This document shows, in pieces, positions 49,301-60,000 of a DNA stretch of 60,000 nucleotides (within the stretch, counting starts at the first letter, position 1; every line of letters starts with the position of its first letter). The notes under the pieces are model-generated. The model was given only the letters and a program-made list of their open reading frames with translations, was not told where the DNA came from and ran no database searches. The stretch is from contig JAQGDQ010000006.1 in NCBI GenBank assembly GCA_030141605.1, forward strand, positions 786,501 through 846,500, read 5' to 3'. The position numbers and the translations under genes were made by a program. This DNA comes from Tubiluchus corallicola. Its lineage: Eukaryota; Priapulida; Priapulimorpha; Priapulimorphida; Tubiluchidae.

Positions 49301-51680
49301 TCTTGTTACTGTCCAGACAATATCGCAAATTATAATACTTAAAATTGTCATCCATAATATCTGCAATTACAACAATGATTTGGATGTTTATTAAAATATT
49401 TATAAGCATTATGCCATAATGCATGTTACTATAACCACAAACATCATGCTACATTAAGCGATAGGCATGTATTACACATGAGCATGAAGGCACACCCTCA
49501 ACATACACATACACACATAACTACCATATATAAAACAAATGCACTGTAACATTAAAATAAAACCCACACAAGCAGCGACTGACTGTGTCAAACACTATAA
49601 TATTATGACATAAGCACAAAACTATATCACAACCTAACAGTGAATGTCATTGCAATTGAAGTTATGCAGTGCCACGACAGTAAGCCAAAACAATCTAATT
49701 ACAAGCAGTAGTGATATAAAACAGTTCAAAGGATGATTATTATTATTATAAGTGAATTTCATGACTAACAAAAGCATTCTACAGTGACTGCTTATAAACA
49801 TTTAGCATGCTAATATAGAAAAGCAGGAAAAGGCTGATAACACTATTATATTTATTAACATAAATAACCCTGAGATGTACTCGCAAAATGCTGAGTAATT
49901 TATTTTTAAAAAGTAACAAGTGCATGATACCATTTGTTAGAGCGAAAAGCAAAGCAAACATGTTTACTCTTGGATTAGATAGCTGCAAAATGAATTGCGC
50001 AAGGTGGTTATTTGCAATGCAAAATGGAACTGAAGAACTATGAAACTTGTACGTTCACAACAGGAACCTAACACGATTATATCTTTGTTATTCTTCAGTG
50101 AAAGTACAAATATTCTTAAAAACTGCGCCTTTATAAATAACATTATATTGCGGTAACGTTTTCACACCTGCTATCTGAAAGAAATCTTAGGCTACCAGAA
50201 CTTGTCACATCATACTCTCTTTTCTATGTTTACTATTGTGTGCAGTTTTCTAAACATTTTTATCAATTTGTTGCACCAGTCATCTTTAATTAATGTCTTA
50301 AAAAAAGAACATTGCTTGGTCAGCCATAACAATGCACACATTGCAGTAATATGCGGACAGAGGTAAAAAAATGCCAAAAAAGTCAAAAATGACTCTTTGC
50401 CAAATATCAAGCTTGAGCATGATCTTTAAATCACCGTGGAAATATCATTACATGAGTCGATGGGTTTTTCCACATCGTTAGGGTCACCAATACCCTTGAA
50501 CAACAGGGCACGCTCTAAGCTGATAAATGAGCACATACTTTTAAAAAAAATTTATAACAATTCTATATCATATGAACTGCGTGATTTCTCAAACGCATTC
50601 AAGAAATAATTCTGAGTATAATACTAGACTGCGACTTTACTTATCTTAGATTAGCTCAATCAAAGTTTATTGTTCACCGTAAAACTTATGATGTAAATTT
50701 AGAATAATTGCACAACTTTTAGCTAAATGCAAAAGTGGGCTACACAGGTGAATTTACAGTAAGAACAGCCATGATGAAATTGGATAAGTAGATTTACAGC
50801 AACATCCATGTTATTATAGACTTTATAATCTTTCTAAGTCTAAGTTTTTCCAGAACATTAATGTGCTTTGTTACTAATTGTCGAAAAAGGTATCATTTCA
50901 CCTGTAAAATATTACTTGTAATATGTTATTAAGCAGTACGTTACACATACTGCACTACCAGTAATGAAATGTAAATGAAAACTCTCTGTATAGGATTAAA
51001 CAGCGTGTATTTAAATTAACAAACTGTGAGCAGATTTATCTAGCCAAGCTAATTTTTGGATTAGCCATTCAATGTTAAACAAATCACAAAAATACAATTT
51101 TCAACCATTGAAGCTTGCATTATTAAAAAACACAGGCCAGTAAAATTTGCTAAATATAAAATAAATATACTCTTAACAAATTAATAAATATACAGAATTA
51201 TCTCAGCAAATACAAGCATCAGTTTTACTTTAGTACGACAGAAGCACAAGCTATCATAAATTGAGATTCTGTTTCAAAGAAAAATGAACATCATTATGTC
51301 ACAGTCAATTAATCACTAGATTCTCAAATCTGCTGTATCTCAATGAGACGATTAAACAAACAGAAAAATCCATTTTGAATTGTATGGTGCTAAAATGCAT
51401 TGTACTGAATTGTGTATAATTGTATTGTACTGTACTAAAAATGCTGTTGACAAAAACTGACCACGTGATATGAAAATCGCAATAAAAATCATACCATAAC
51501 AGAACAGGCACAAGAAAAAGAAAGATACCTAAACAATTACATGATAAAGGTAGATGAGAAATGAGAATCAAGCTATTAAATGCTACAGCATAACACATTT
51601 CACGTATTCACAACCAAAAATTCATTATGCTCTCATTGATCTTGTTAACTTTCTCAATGACATTGACAATATTATTTGTG
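46400..51680. other. Intergenic region between the two ADAM17-like genes
   Basis: AT-rich; only short open frames without codon bias or recognisable motifs. It should contain the 3' UTR and poly(A) site of paralogue 2 on the right and the promoter of paralogue 1 on the left. I see no RNA gene, terminal inverted repeats or large tandem repeats. Confidence 0.6.
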
Positions 51681-51683
51681 TAC

Positions 51684-51845
51684 CTAATTGTAATCTGGAG
51701 GTGGTTCTTCTATTATATTGCTAAATGGTAAGATTTGATTCGTTCCAGCTGACCTCGGTGTAGGTCTATTTCGTAACGATCGAACTGTTTGATTGCCAAA
51801 ATTTCGAATCCTTTCGTTTTCGCTTCCACGGATAAGAGTCGAATT
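51684..51845 (-). CDS. ADAM17: ADAM17-like gene 2, last exon: short cytoplasmic tail with PPxY
   Basis: 53 residues from acceptor (AG at 51847-51846) to TAG (51686-51684): Arg/Asn-rich, ending [12 protein letters not shown]. It is about half the length of gene 1's last exon product and unrelated to it. Confidence 0.85.
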   Translation of the reverse strand, partial: NSTLIRGSENERIRNFGNQTVRSLRNRPTPRSAGTNQILPFSNIIEEPPPDYN

Positions 51846-54800
51846 CTAAAAACAAACAGTAGGAAAATACGGAATGCTCGCACACAGTTTTTTAACAGCT
51901 TAAAATTGTCTAAACTAAAGTGTTTTTCATTTGTTTGTAATAAGCAAAGGTATAAACAACAGTTACTTCCTAAAATAAATACCATTGTGTAAATTTTCTG
52001 TTTAAAGCTGTACTAATCGTATTTGGCTTAAGTTCCGATTTCTATGATTTGACAAGCAGTAAGCTAGAATCCAGGATTCAGTGGCAGCTAGGCCTACTAT
52101 TAATGTTGAAACGTTGGGCAGGAGCAGAATCTAGAGCTCACTACCAAGGATTCTCTTATATAAGGAGTTGTTGAAATGGCTGAAATGTTTAAACTAAGTT
52201 CAGATTTGTTAATATACTTCGTCGACGAGAGAAATGAAAACTGAATGTGGCAAATGAAAACACAGAAAAGCAATTTTCCTGGACGTTGTCCATATATTGG
52301 TAAATCAGGCCCTTGCACTACTTAACCTTTGTAGCTAACACACACTGACCAATTACAGGCCCTTGCACTACTTAACCTTTGTAGCTAACACACACTGACC
52401 AATTACATATTTTTCACACCTCAAAAAAAGTTCTTGTGTAAGGAAGCAAAATAGACAAAAACTCTGCAGGTGGTCATGGCTCATCAGACAAATCTATATT
52501 CTACTAGCAATTTCAGCAAGACACACCATATTAGCAATTTAAATAAGCAAAAATGACACTTACATCTGGTTTTCTCCAACTTTCTTCTTCTTCTGATTTC
52601 TTCTTTCGTTTATTATCCACATAATTGATAACACAACTGGCGGGGATCCAGACAATTAGCGACAGGATCAGAACAGTACCGACAATGTTGTCATGAATAA
52701 ACACAGCTACAATGGTAAAACACGGTTCAGCAACTAAACATATTTATGACTGTAACTGTGAACAGGTATTCCATCTCTGTTTGTTCCAGTTAAAAATTTA
52801 TATCCTAATTGGTTTGCCACTACACTCATTTCACCTAAAAGTCATGACTCATACTGCTTAACTAAACAGGCACACTGCCCTTATAATATTATATATTAAA
52901 TTTTTTAGTGATGTTAAAGCAATGGTACAAGAAAATAACTTTGTGTTGAAGAAAATGCACCCTACGCTGTGGTTTAGTTCATGATTAGTTAAGAAAAACT
53001 ATCAAATTTTATCAAGTTCTTCGATAAATAGTTCCTCTATAAGCACAAAAATGCAACTGCTATACTTTACACCATATAGTTACTGCAGACATAAGCATTA
53101 AGTAACAAGGTAAAACGTTCAAAAATTAAATAAACACAGAGTTTTACCAGCTAAAAATGCTAAAAGAAAACCTCTTACTTATATAATCAATATCAAGTTT
53201 AACAATGATGTCCCAGAATCGTTGAATTGGATCAGGTGTTGTCTTCTCACAAACTCCCTGTCAAAAAACAAGAGTGAAACAAACTTGCTTTTTTTTATTA
53301 TTCAACATTGTTTATCGTTAAAAACACAGCATAAACACTTATAACAGGGGATGATATAATGAGTCTCTAATTATTACAAGGTAAATATCAAAATAGTGTC
53401 AAATGTTAGGCTTAAATAATGTATTTAAACCTTGCTTTCAGCGAGCTCCAATATTACCAGTTTTTGCTTATACCGAGGCAATTTTACTGACCATGATTGT
53501 ACTTCCCTTGCATATAATGAGCGCGAGTTCTAAAGCAATAGGCAAGTTGGCACCATACACCAAGGGCAAAAAGGTCAGGTACACCATACAGATTAATTTA
53601 TTGATTTTGCACAAAACAATGTTTATCAAGTACAGCACATGCAGGTGCGGTTACAGTCAGAATGAAGCACGCAGGATGACTCAGTCATGAAAGGAACCAG
53701 TCTGTCAACATGTTAGCTTAAATGACGCAGTTAAACTGTTAAACTTCAGCAATTATTTGAGTCATCACCAGCAACTGATGACAATGTGTTCTGATACCTT
53801 TCAAAACTTTCCACTCCTTGAATAAAGCTGTGGTGCGAATTTATGTGAACCAGACGATAATAACTGAGTTTTTTCAAATAGTGTGACTTTTTGAAATTTA
53901 ACTTTCAATAAGGATACTGTTTTAAATAAATATGTATCGCATTAAATAACAAGTATGCTAGCCTAAATGGGGGTAGTTAGAGCTTGTAATGCCCGGGGCC
54001 AATGGAATTCTAATGTATCTGTGCAAATTCCTTACACCACTTATATGGAGATTCTTAATCTTTACTTGGTGTCAGAATGCACACATAATGAATGACCTTG
54101 TGTTGTAGAATAAGGCTATCCTACTTTTCAGGCACAGTTACCAATCCTCCAAATAAAAGTTTGGAAAAAATATCTACTCTGCCAAACCAGCAAGAACCAT
54201 TGATGCAATTCCACATTACAAGTAATGTGAATACAAACATAGCAAAGTGTTTTGTCAGTTTATCAGATGCCAGTCACATTTTGCTAGAGAGCGAGACTAA
54301 CAATTGAAATTTATAAAATCGATTAGAGTTAATGCCTCATCAAAGAGGATGGTATACGAACAATTAAATCTCTCCCTAAAGCCATCTGTGATAGATTACA
54401 ATACTGTTGAAAAATTTGTTGTAACTGTCACTAGAATGAGACTCCAGTGTATGAGACAGTGAAAATCTAAACAGGTAGATCAAATTACCAATCAGGTGAA
54501 AGCAAACTGGGTGAATGTGGTGCAGTCCAGACTGAAGAACATGTTTTAACTACTTGCCCAAAAACCAAAAATGTTAGAAACCAGTTCACGAATGTTAATT
54601 TTTATAATATTACTGAAAGCTTTTGAAAGTGAACGTGCATTTAAAATTTGTTATGAAGTACTGAATTTATTTACCGATTGATTACTTAAGACTAGGCCAC
54701 CGATTTTTGTCGAATAAAAATGAATCATCCAATCCATAAAGTTCAACCAATTCAAATGGAGATTATTCTTAGGCTTTGTGGGTAATATCCTTATGTTGGA

Positions 54801-57800
54801 CTATATTTATTTTTCTGGTTACCATTTGTTATAGTGTATTAGTCTGGAATTATATAAACTTATACTCAATAAACTGACTAACTAACTAAATATACAACAA
54901 TATTAAATCATCAATTATCATCTTCCATAAACAGGTTTCATAGAAAATTAAATTGTCAGGTATTTTGCTTTTCTACTGCTCTGGCAGAATCAACTTTTTT
55001 CAGTGCCACCTAGGGCAGACTCCCTACCCTTTAGCCACTGTAGCCAAACTGTAGAGTTGGTTCTTAGATAATGTAAGGCCATGCAGAAATCCTCATAATC
55101 ATAAATTATACTGTGCCTGCACAGCTATTTAAATAAAAACAAGCCAGGCTTTCTGCAAAACACACTCAGCTATCAGCAGATGTCACAACAAATCACAGCT
55201 GTGGTTTAAAAAGCAGGTTGTGAGATGGTTTCATGCAGGAATTTGCTGTAATAAAATACTGCGTTGACCCTAAACATAACAGAGATTAAATACTTCTCAT
55301 GTGATAAAATAGTTACTAAGCAGTTGCACTCAATAAGAAACTTGTGCCAGTCTCAAAAGAAAGTGCTCTTTTCATCATTGCATCACATCTGCCTTATAGG
55401 CTTCATTTCTATCGAGTACATACACTCAAACAATTGATCTTGGCTATAACGAGACTCATTTAAAAAGTGCAAGTTTTCCACGGTCGTTGAAACTTGTTAC
55501 AAGTGGACTAGCTGCTAACTGCAATATAAACATACTTATTTACACAGTTTTGCATCGTAGTTTCTAGTAATCCAACGAGCTAACATTCTAAATCACTGGG
55601 AAGTAAAAGTAACAATTATATTATCATTACTGCCACCTAAAATCCTAAAATATGTAATGAAAAAATGTAATTACAGCCAATTATAAAATAATCTAGTTAT
55701 GTTACATACTTCGACATTGCACGTGCCCTGATTGCAAGGTTGGCCAGGCCTGACTAATATACCATCTGGGTCTTTGGCATCAACGTATTTGTTGCAGACA
55801 GACGTCTCATTTTCACGACAGCATCTCTTGCAGCCATCGACTATAAAGCGTAAATGAAAAAATTACTGATCCACATTAATTTTTTTTACTTAAAATATTA
55901 TTACACTAAACAACAAACTATAAAAGAACAAAGTCCCAAATAGGAGTGCACAATTGATGCTACTCTTCCAGAAACGAACAATTAAATACAGGTTTTTATA
56001 CATTACGAATTTTATATAACACTTATATGACAAACATACCAAAAGGATAAAAGATGTAAACAAAGTTAGGTAAAAATTACATAATCTATCAAAATATAAG
56101 CAAAATGCAGCGGCAGCTCATGAATTGGTACTGCGGAACTGCGGCACCCCTATTTTCATGCGATATTATCGATGACATTCAATGTAATGAGATTTTTTTC
56201 TTTAATTCTTTCTTCACACTTGTACATTATATAATTCTTAAACTTAACGTCAGTAGCCATCCCTAGTTCATGAAAAAATTACAAAAATTGTTGTATGTAA
56301 CAGTTGTGGTGTTTGGCTGTTGTGCGCATGGCCACGTCTGAGATAAGAAGCTGCACGTTAGGCAGAGAGCACTGTTGCTCATTTGCTCATGCAGTGCCCA
56401 CCTTGTTGTGCAAATGCAAGGTAATTTTTTTTTTGATTCAGCATGTGTTGTGCGTAAAACCGTGTACCATATTCTTGAATATGATCAGCACCCTCACTAA
56501 TTTTAGCAATGAGCTGCTACTGGTAAAATGTAATGCTGGACATAACTTATGTATTTGGCACAGACATTAAAAATGAAGTTTGCCACCAACCTGGTGAGAA
56601 CTTTAGAATAGAAAGTCAGGAAATGATGGAAAATCAGGAAATTTCATTAAACCTCTTTGCATTTCAATTAACTTTCAGCTATAATGCACCACTTGAAAAG
56701 TTTTTTCAGTTATACTGTACTTTTAAGTGCCAGTGGTAATAAAACCACGACTGCCGATTTCGAATCACTGATTACTGCCAATTTCTGATTATCTGTGGAA
56801 GATTGCACCTTGAATCTAGTTTACATTTGTTACTTATTTAAACACAAAAATAAAATGTAAAAATTCACAGTTACTTCTGCATTATGTAACAACTATTTTT
56901 GGGTGTAACTGTTGTAAGTTTTTATAAAACTACTTAATCGTTTATATTAATTTTATTCCTAAATTTATTGGACGGCATTGAGAAAAATTCGAAGAATAAA
57001 AGTTACCAATACCTCCATCACAAATGCAGGACTTTTTTCCAATTTCTGGAATTTCACAGAAAGGCAGGCATATGCCGCCCCAACACTGTCCACCATCCAA
57101 GCAGCTTGTTCCATTTTCTACAACGCCGGGAGTAGGACATTCAGCACTAAATCCGGTGCACATGGAATCACTTTCACAGATTGCATCAAGATGGCTAGCA
57201 TTTCTGCAAACCTGTCCGGAGGGTGCCAAGTAACAGTTTTTGCAACACGCTGAATTCTGATCACTGCAAAATCATCACTATGTTAAACATATTGAATTGA
57301 TTCAGAGTTAGGTTATATTCATCAGCAGACATTAAAACAGAAAGTAGCTAAGTGAAAAAAGTCAACTAAGTCAAAAAAGTAACTAAGCCAAAAAAGCTAC
57401 AACCAGCAACAACTGCAACAGCTGGCTGTTGTTGATGGTCATTATTTTAAAGGTAACGTTGTAGCTGACACAAGACCTTATTCCTATATTAGCAATCATG
57501 CAATTCTGTGCTTGTAAGTACAGGAAAGAGAAGTTTTGCAAAATGCCTGGTAATAAAATTAACCAAAGAAGTTTTGCTTACTGACACTGATACAATGTTA
57601 TTTTATAAATGCAGCTAATGAATTATATGAGTGAGAAAATCCAAAAAATGGAGTTGAAATTTCATACAAACAGCGACAATACCTTCGCTATGGCAACAAG
57701 ACAGGTATCATTCGGGAAGATAAAAATCTGGTGAGGTGAAAGGTGGCACAAATGGAGATGTCAAGTGAGGTGTCAAAAGGATAATGATACAGGTCTGCTT

Positions 57801-59289
57801 GCTGAAAATAGGTGTCCATGGCAACTATACAAATTACAAATAAGTATTACATCATTGCTAAATACCGTTACAGAGACTGTTACTAAATAATACTTAAAAG
57901 AAAAAATAACACATCTCTATAATATTAAGTAAAACATCTAAAGCAGTGGCGGCTCGTAATTAAAATTAGTGAGGTGCTGCTTCAAAAAACTTGTAGCCAT
58001 TGTTTTAATATTGTATAGAATGAAACAAACACATAAAAAGAAAATTTAGTAAAAAAAACACTACCTCATACTGTACAACAGGGTCGGCAATGTGTGAGCA
58101 AAAGTGCTCTCTACCTAGCGTGCAGCTTCTTATCTCGCACCTGTGAGTATGGCCGCATGCGCACAACAGTCATACTCCCTGTCGCTGGAACTGGGAAGCA
58201 CACAGTTCCATACAAGGATTTTTGAAATTTTTTCATGAACCAGGGAATGGCTACTGACATTTAAGGATTACATGATGTACAAGCATAAAGAAAGAATTAA
58301 AAATTAAAAACTCATTATAGTGAATGTAATCGATAATATCGAGTGAAAATAGGGGGTGGTGCAATTCCGCAGTGCACCACAGAGCCACTGCTGAATTCTA
58401 AAGTATAATACAATACAAGTATGAGTCTTACTCAATCCTTCCAAGGTATTTGAACCAACTTAACAACATTTCTAACGAAATATTACACCTACAGGTAGCT
58501 GCACGTATCCTAGTACAGCGTGAAAGTTTTATTGCCCAGACTCTCCAGGTTAGAAAAAAAAAGCACAAAGTAAATTATGTTATACTGTCTTATTTTTTAA
58601 AAGAATTAGTGCATCATTATAAAATTAACCCATTTTATAATAATCCTCTAAGACCGCATTTCCAGAATATGTTATGCAATATATTTGATAAAGTATACCT
58701 GCATTCAACATCTGGTTTCAGCTTACAGTTATGTGTACAGCAAGGATCTTCAGCTCCTGAACCAATCAATCCTGCATCGCATTCTTCTCCTGGTTCCACC
58801 TGATAGTTGCCACAGAAAGCATCAGTTGATTCTAAAAATTGTGGATAAAATACAAAATAAATTGAAGGTGATTATGTGTAAAATATTGCCAAATGCTGAC
58901 CAAAGGCATAAGGTAAAGATTTAAAGACAGAAAGTAGATAATTCATGAGTGATAAAAACACTAACAAAATTGTTCAAACTTATGAATTAGAAGTAAGTTA
59001 TTTACTAAATAAGCATAGCCACAAATAATGCAATAAATTTTATTACAAAATTGTTCAAATTTAAAAAAAATCAAAATTTTTATTTCTTTTCACATACCAC
59101 TAAAACATCGAGCAGCCTTTGCCTGGAGTACAGCTCCTACAGATCTTTTACTGCACGGTGAAAACAGAAAGTTGTTTGCATAATATCCACTCACAGAATA
59201 CGTGTACATAATGTAAGAACCGTTTGGTGCCGGTGGATTACATTCCTCAGTTGCAGGATCATGTTCGCTGCCCCAGTTATGTCCTAATT
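51684..59289 (-). CDS. ADAM17: Second ADAM17/TACE-like gene, 3' seven exons (5' end outside window)
   Basis: Exons (minus strand): 59289-59098, 58831-58699, 57263-57013, 55840-55710, 53257-53179, 52706-52564, 51845-51684, in continuous frame (362 residues plus TAG). Starts with [11 protein letters not shown], so the zinc motif is split by the same phase-1 intron as in gene 1 and the initial His lies in an exon beyond 60000. Then Met-turn region YIMYTYSV, disintegrin-like Cys-rich exon, membrane-proximal domain ([10 protein letters not shown]...YVDAKDPDG, very close to the vertebrate ADAM17 pattern), a juxtamembrane helix [16 protein letters not shown] segment ([19 protein letters not shown]) and a short tail ending [12 protein letters not shown] is a PPxY WW-domain motif. 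Exon sizes 192, 79 and 143 equal those of gene 1 and the others differ slightly, so the pair is a tandem duplication. Introns hold an inverted pair of hAT-like elements. Confidence 0.92.
52306..52405. repeat. Tandem duplication, 50-bp unit x2
   Basis: CAGGCCCTTGCACTACTTAA plus 30 more bases occurs twice in direct succession without differences (52306-52355, 52356-52405), in the last intron of ADAM17-like gene 2. Confidence 0.95.
54090..54892 (+). mobile_element. LINE 3' fragment
   Basis: Plus-strand frames give a C-terminal block: [20 protein letters not shown] followed by [13 protein letters not shown], matching the C-x..E-x-EH-x-L-x-x-CP pattern at the end of many LINE ORF2 proteins. The fragment ends with an ACTAACTAACTAA run (about 54876-54890), like LINE 3' tails. 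Antisense to ADAM17-like gene 2. Confidence 0.5.
55421..55515 (-). repeat. About 85-bp dispersed repeat, copy B
   Basis: Reverse strand reads TCCACTTGTAACAAGTTTCA...GAGTCTCGTTATAGCC...CAATTGTTTGAGTGTAT, matching copy A near 29.5 kb in block order, including the right-hand CAATTGTTTxAGTGTAT. In an intron of ADAM17-like gene 2. Confidence 0.5.
55710..55840 (-). CDS. ADAM17: ADAM17-like gene 2, membrane-proximal domain exon
   Basis: Encodes [20 protein letters not shown], then [21 protein letters not shown]. The C-x-x-C-C motif is the redox-switch cysteine group of ADAM17's membrane-proximal domain (established for the vertebrate enzyme). The basic RKGK cluster used for phosphatidylserine binding in mammals is reduced to R-P-G-Q here. 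Confidence 0.88.
56108..56522 (-). mobile_element. hAT-like MITE, copy 1 (inverted relative to copy 2)
   Basis: Starts CAGCGGCAGCTCATG and ends GCAATGAGCTGCTACTG. Internal blocks (CCCCTATTTTCAxxCGATATTA, ATTCTTTCTTxA, GAGATAAGAAGCTGCACG, GAGAGCACTxTTGCTCA) match copy 2 in reverse complement. Diverged, no coding. Short plus-strand open frames inside it are not genes. Confidence 0.7.
57944..58390 (+). mobile_element. hAT-like MITE, copy 2
   Basis: CAGTGGCGGCTCGTAATTAA at the left and a GCACCACAGAGCCACTG right end: short imperfect inverted repeats with CAGTGGC termini. It matches copy 1 in the opposite direction across its length. I could not confirm an 8-bp duplication. It lies in the intron on the other side of exon 57013-57263. 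Confidence 0.65.
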
Positions 59290-60000
59290 CTGAAAGTAGC
59301 ATAACACATTCAATTATTTATACTTAATATCATCTTTGCAACACACCCTGTTTATTAAGAGCTGCCTATAAGCTGCAAGTACATTCAAGTTATGAATGAA
59401 GAAACCTCGCAAGGTGATGCAACATTGGCTACACTACTGATCGATGTGGACTACTAGCCCAGATAAAAATATTTACCAATCACAAAATGAAGTACACATG
59501 CCTAGCTTGTTGCACATAATGGCCACAATCAGATCCTGGTTTTTCCTCTGGTTTGCAATAGACACGGGGGACGGTTATTTACAAATAGCTGAATAATTCT
59601 AGCTGGTATCTCAACTCCAATACTTAAAATAACAGGTGACATTAATAAAGATTAATAATTCCTTTAGTTTTTCTTTAGCACAAGAGCAAGGCAGTAGCTT
59701 ACTCTGGGCACTGAATTCTTAAGAAGTAAACTGGAGACAAATAAAAGGCACACGAGCAACACATAGCTTTACCACTTGAAAAACTTTGGTAACTCAAAAT
59801 ACATCCTTATGAAATTTTGCCCACATAATCCATTCATTACCTGAAAATCTCCTGTGAAACCCATTTGCCTCACTACACTTCAATAGTTACAATTATCACA
59901 TACGGAAATATTTAAAAACCAAAAATCTGAATTGATTAACAAAATTCACAATTTTCTAATTAAGCTAAACTATAAAAATATTTAAACTGAGTTACAATTC

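Noticed and set aside
53403-53690. 95-codon plus-strand open frame
   Set aside because: Antisense in an intron of ADAM17-like gene 2; no recognisable domain, no splice context.
56304-56739. Two plus-strand open frames next to ADAM17-like gene 2
   Set aside because: The first falls inside a hAT-like MITE and the second in AT-rich intron; neither looks coding.
1-60000. CRISPR array, bacterial defence locus, rRNA genes or provirus
   Set aside because: No regularly spaced repeats, no operon structure, no rRNA-like sequence and no LTR pair; gene structure is that of an animal nucleus.

Overview
This window is a piece of AT-rich nuclear DNA from an invertebrate animal. Its genes are broken into short exons by large introns, with canonical GT/AG junctions on both strands. 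The protein families present (NCOA5-like, CNEP1R1, ADAM17/TACE-like) are animal ones, and the introns are littered with decayed LINE, hAT-like, pogo-like, Helitron-like and SINE-like sequence. I cannot name the phylum from sequence alone. The low GC, TE load and intron sizes would fit several marine invertebrate groups.

Four genes can be assembled. (1) On the minus strand, about 1.4-9.0 kb, lies an NCOA5-like RNA-binding coactivator with an RS-rich start, a hnRNP C/RALY-type RRM, a long DPYR/RDDPY low-complexity region and an NCOA5-type 'anticodon-binding-like' domain. Its 5' UTR is probably spliced from an exon near 12.9 kb. (2) On the plus strand, 18113-22398, lies a complete six-exon CNEP1R1 (TMEM188) gene, the regulatory subunit of the nuclear-envelope lipin phosphatase. 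(3) On the minus strand, 46268-23379, lies a complete 16-exon ADAM17-like sheddase whose exons sum to 2481 nt (826 residues). (4) On the minus strand, from beyond the right edge down to 51684, lie the last seven exons of a second ADAM17-like gene in head-to-tail tandem with the first. CNEP1R1 and the first ADAM17-like gene are convergent, about 1 kb apart.

Between and inside these genes are many repeats. They include LINE fragments near 5.5-6.3, 9.65-12.6, 26.7-27.8 and 54.1-54.9 kb; a Ty3/gypsy-like gag fragment at 37.3-37.7 kb; and two internally deleted pogo-class elements, one keeping the transposase C-terminus with a PCNA-box-like motif and the other keeping the N-terminal HTH. There is also a Helitron-like non-autonomous element (20021-20604), hAT-like MITEs (including one with near-perfect 8-bp target duplications, and an inverted pair around one ADAM17 exon), a tRNA-derived SINE candidate, an about 85-bp dispersed repeat, and microsatellites. 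The 46.4-51.6 kb stretch between the two ADAM17-like genes contains no gene I can support.

There is no bacterial-type defence system or CRISPR array. The most interesting signals are the tandem ADAM17 paralogues, whose regulatory regions have diverged (membrane-proximal domain, juxtamembrane helix and cytoplasmic tail), and the architecture of the transposon derivatives.
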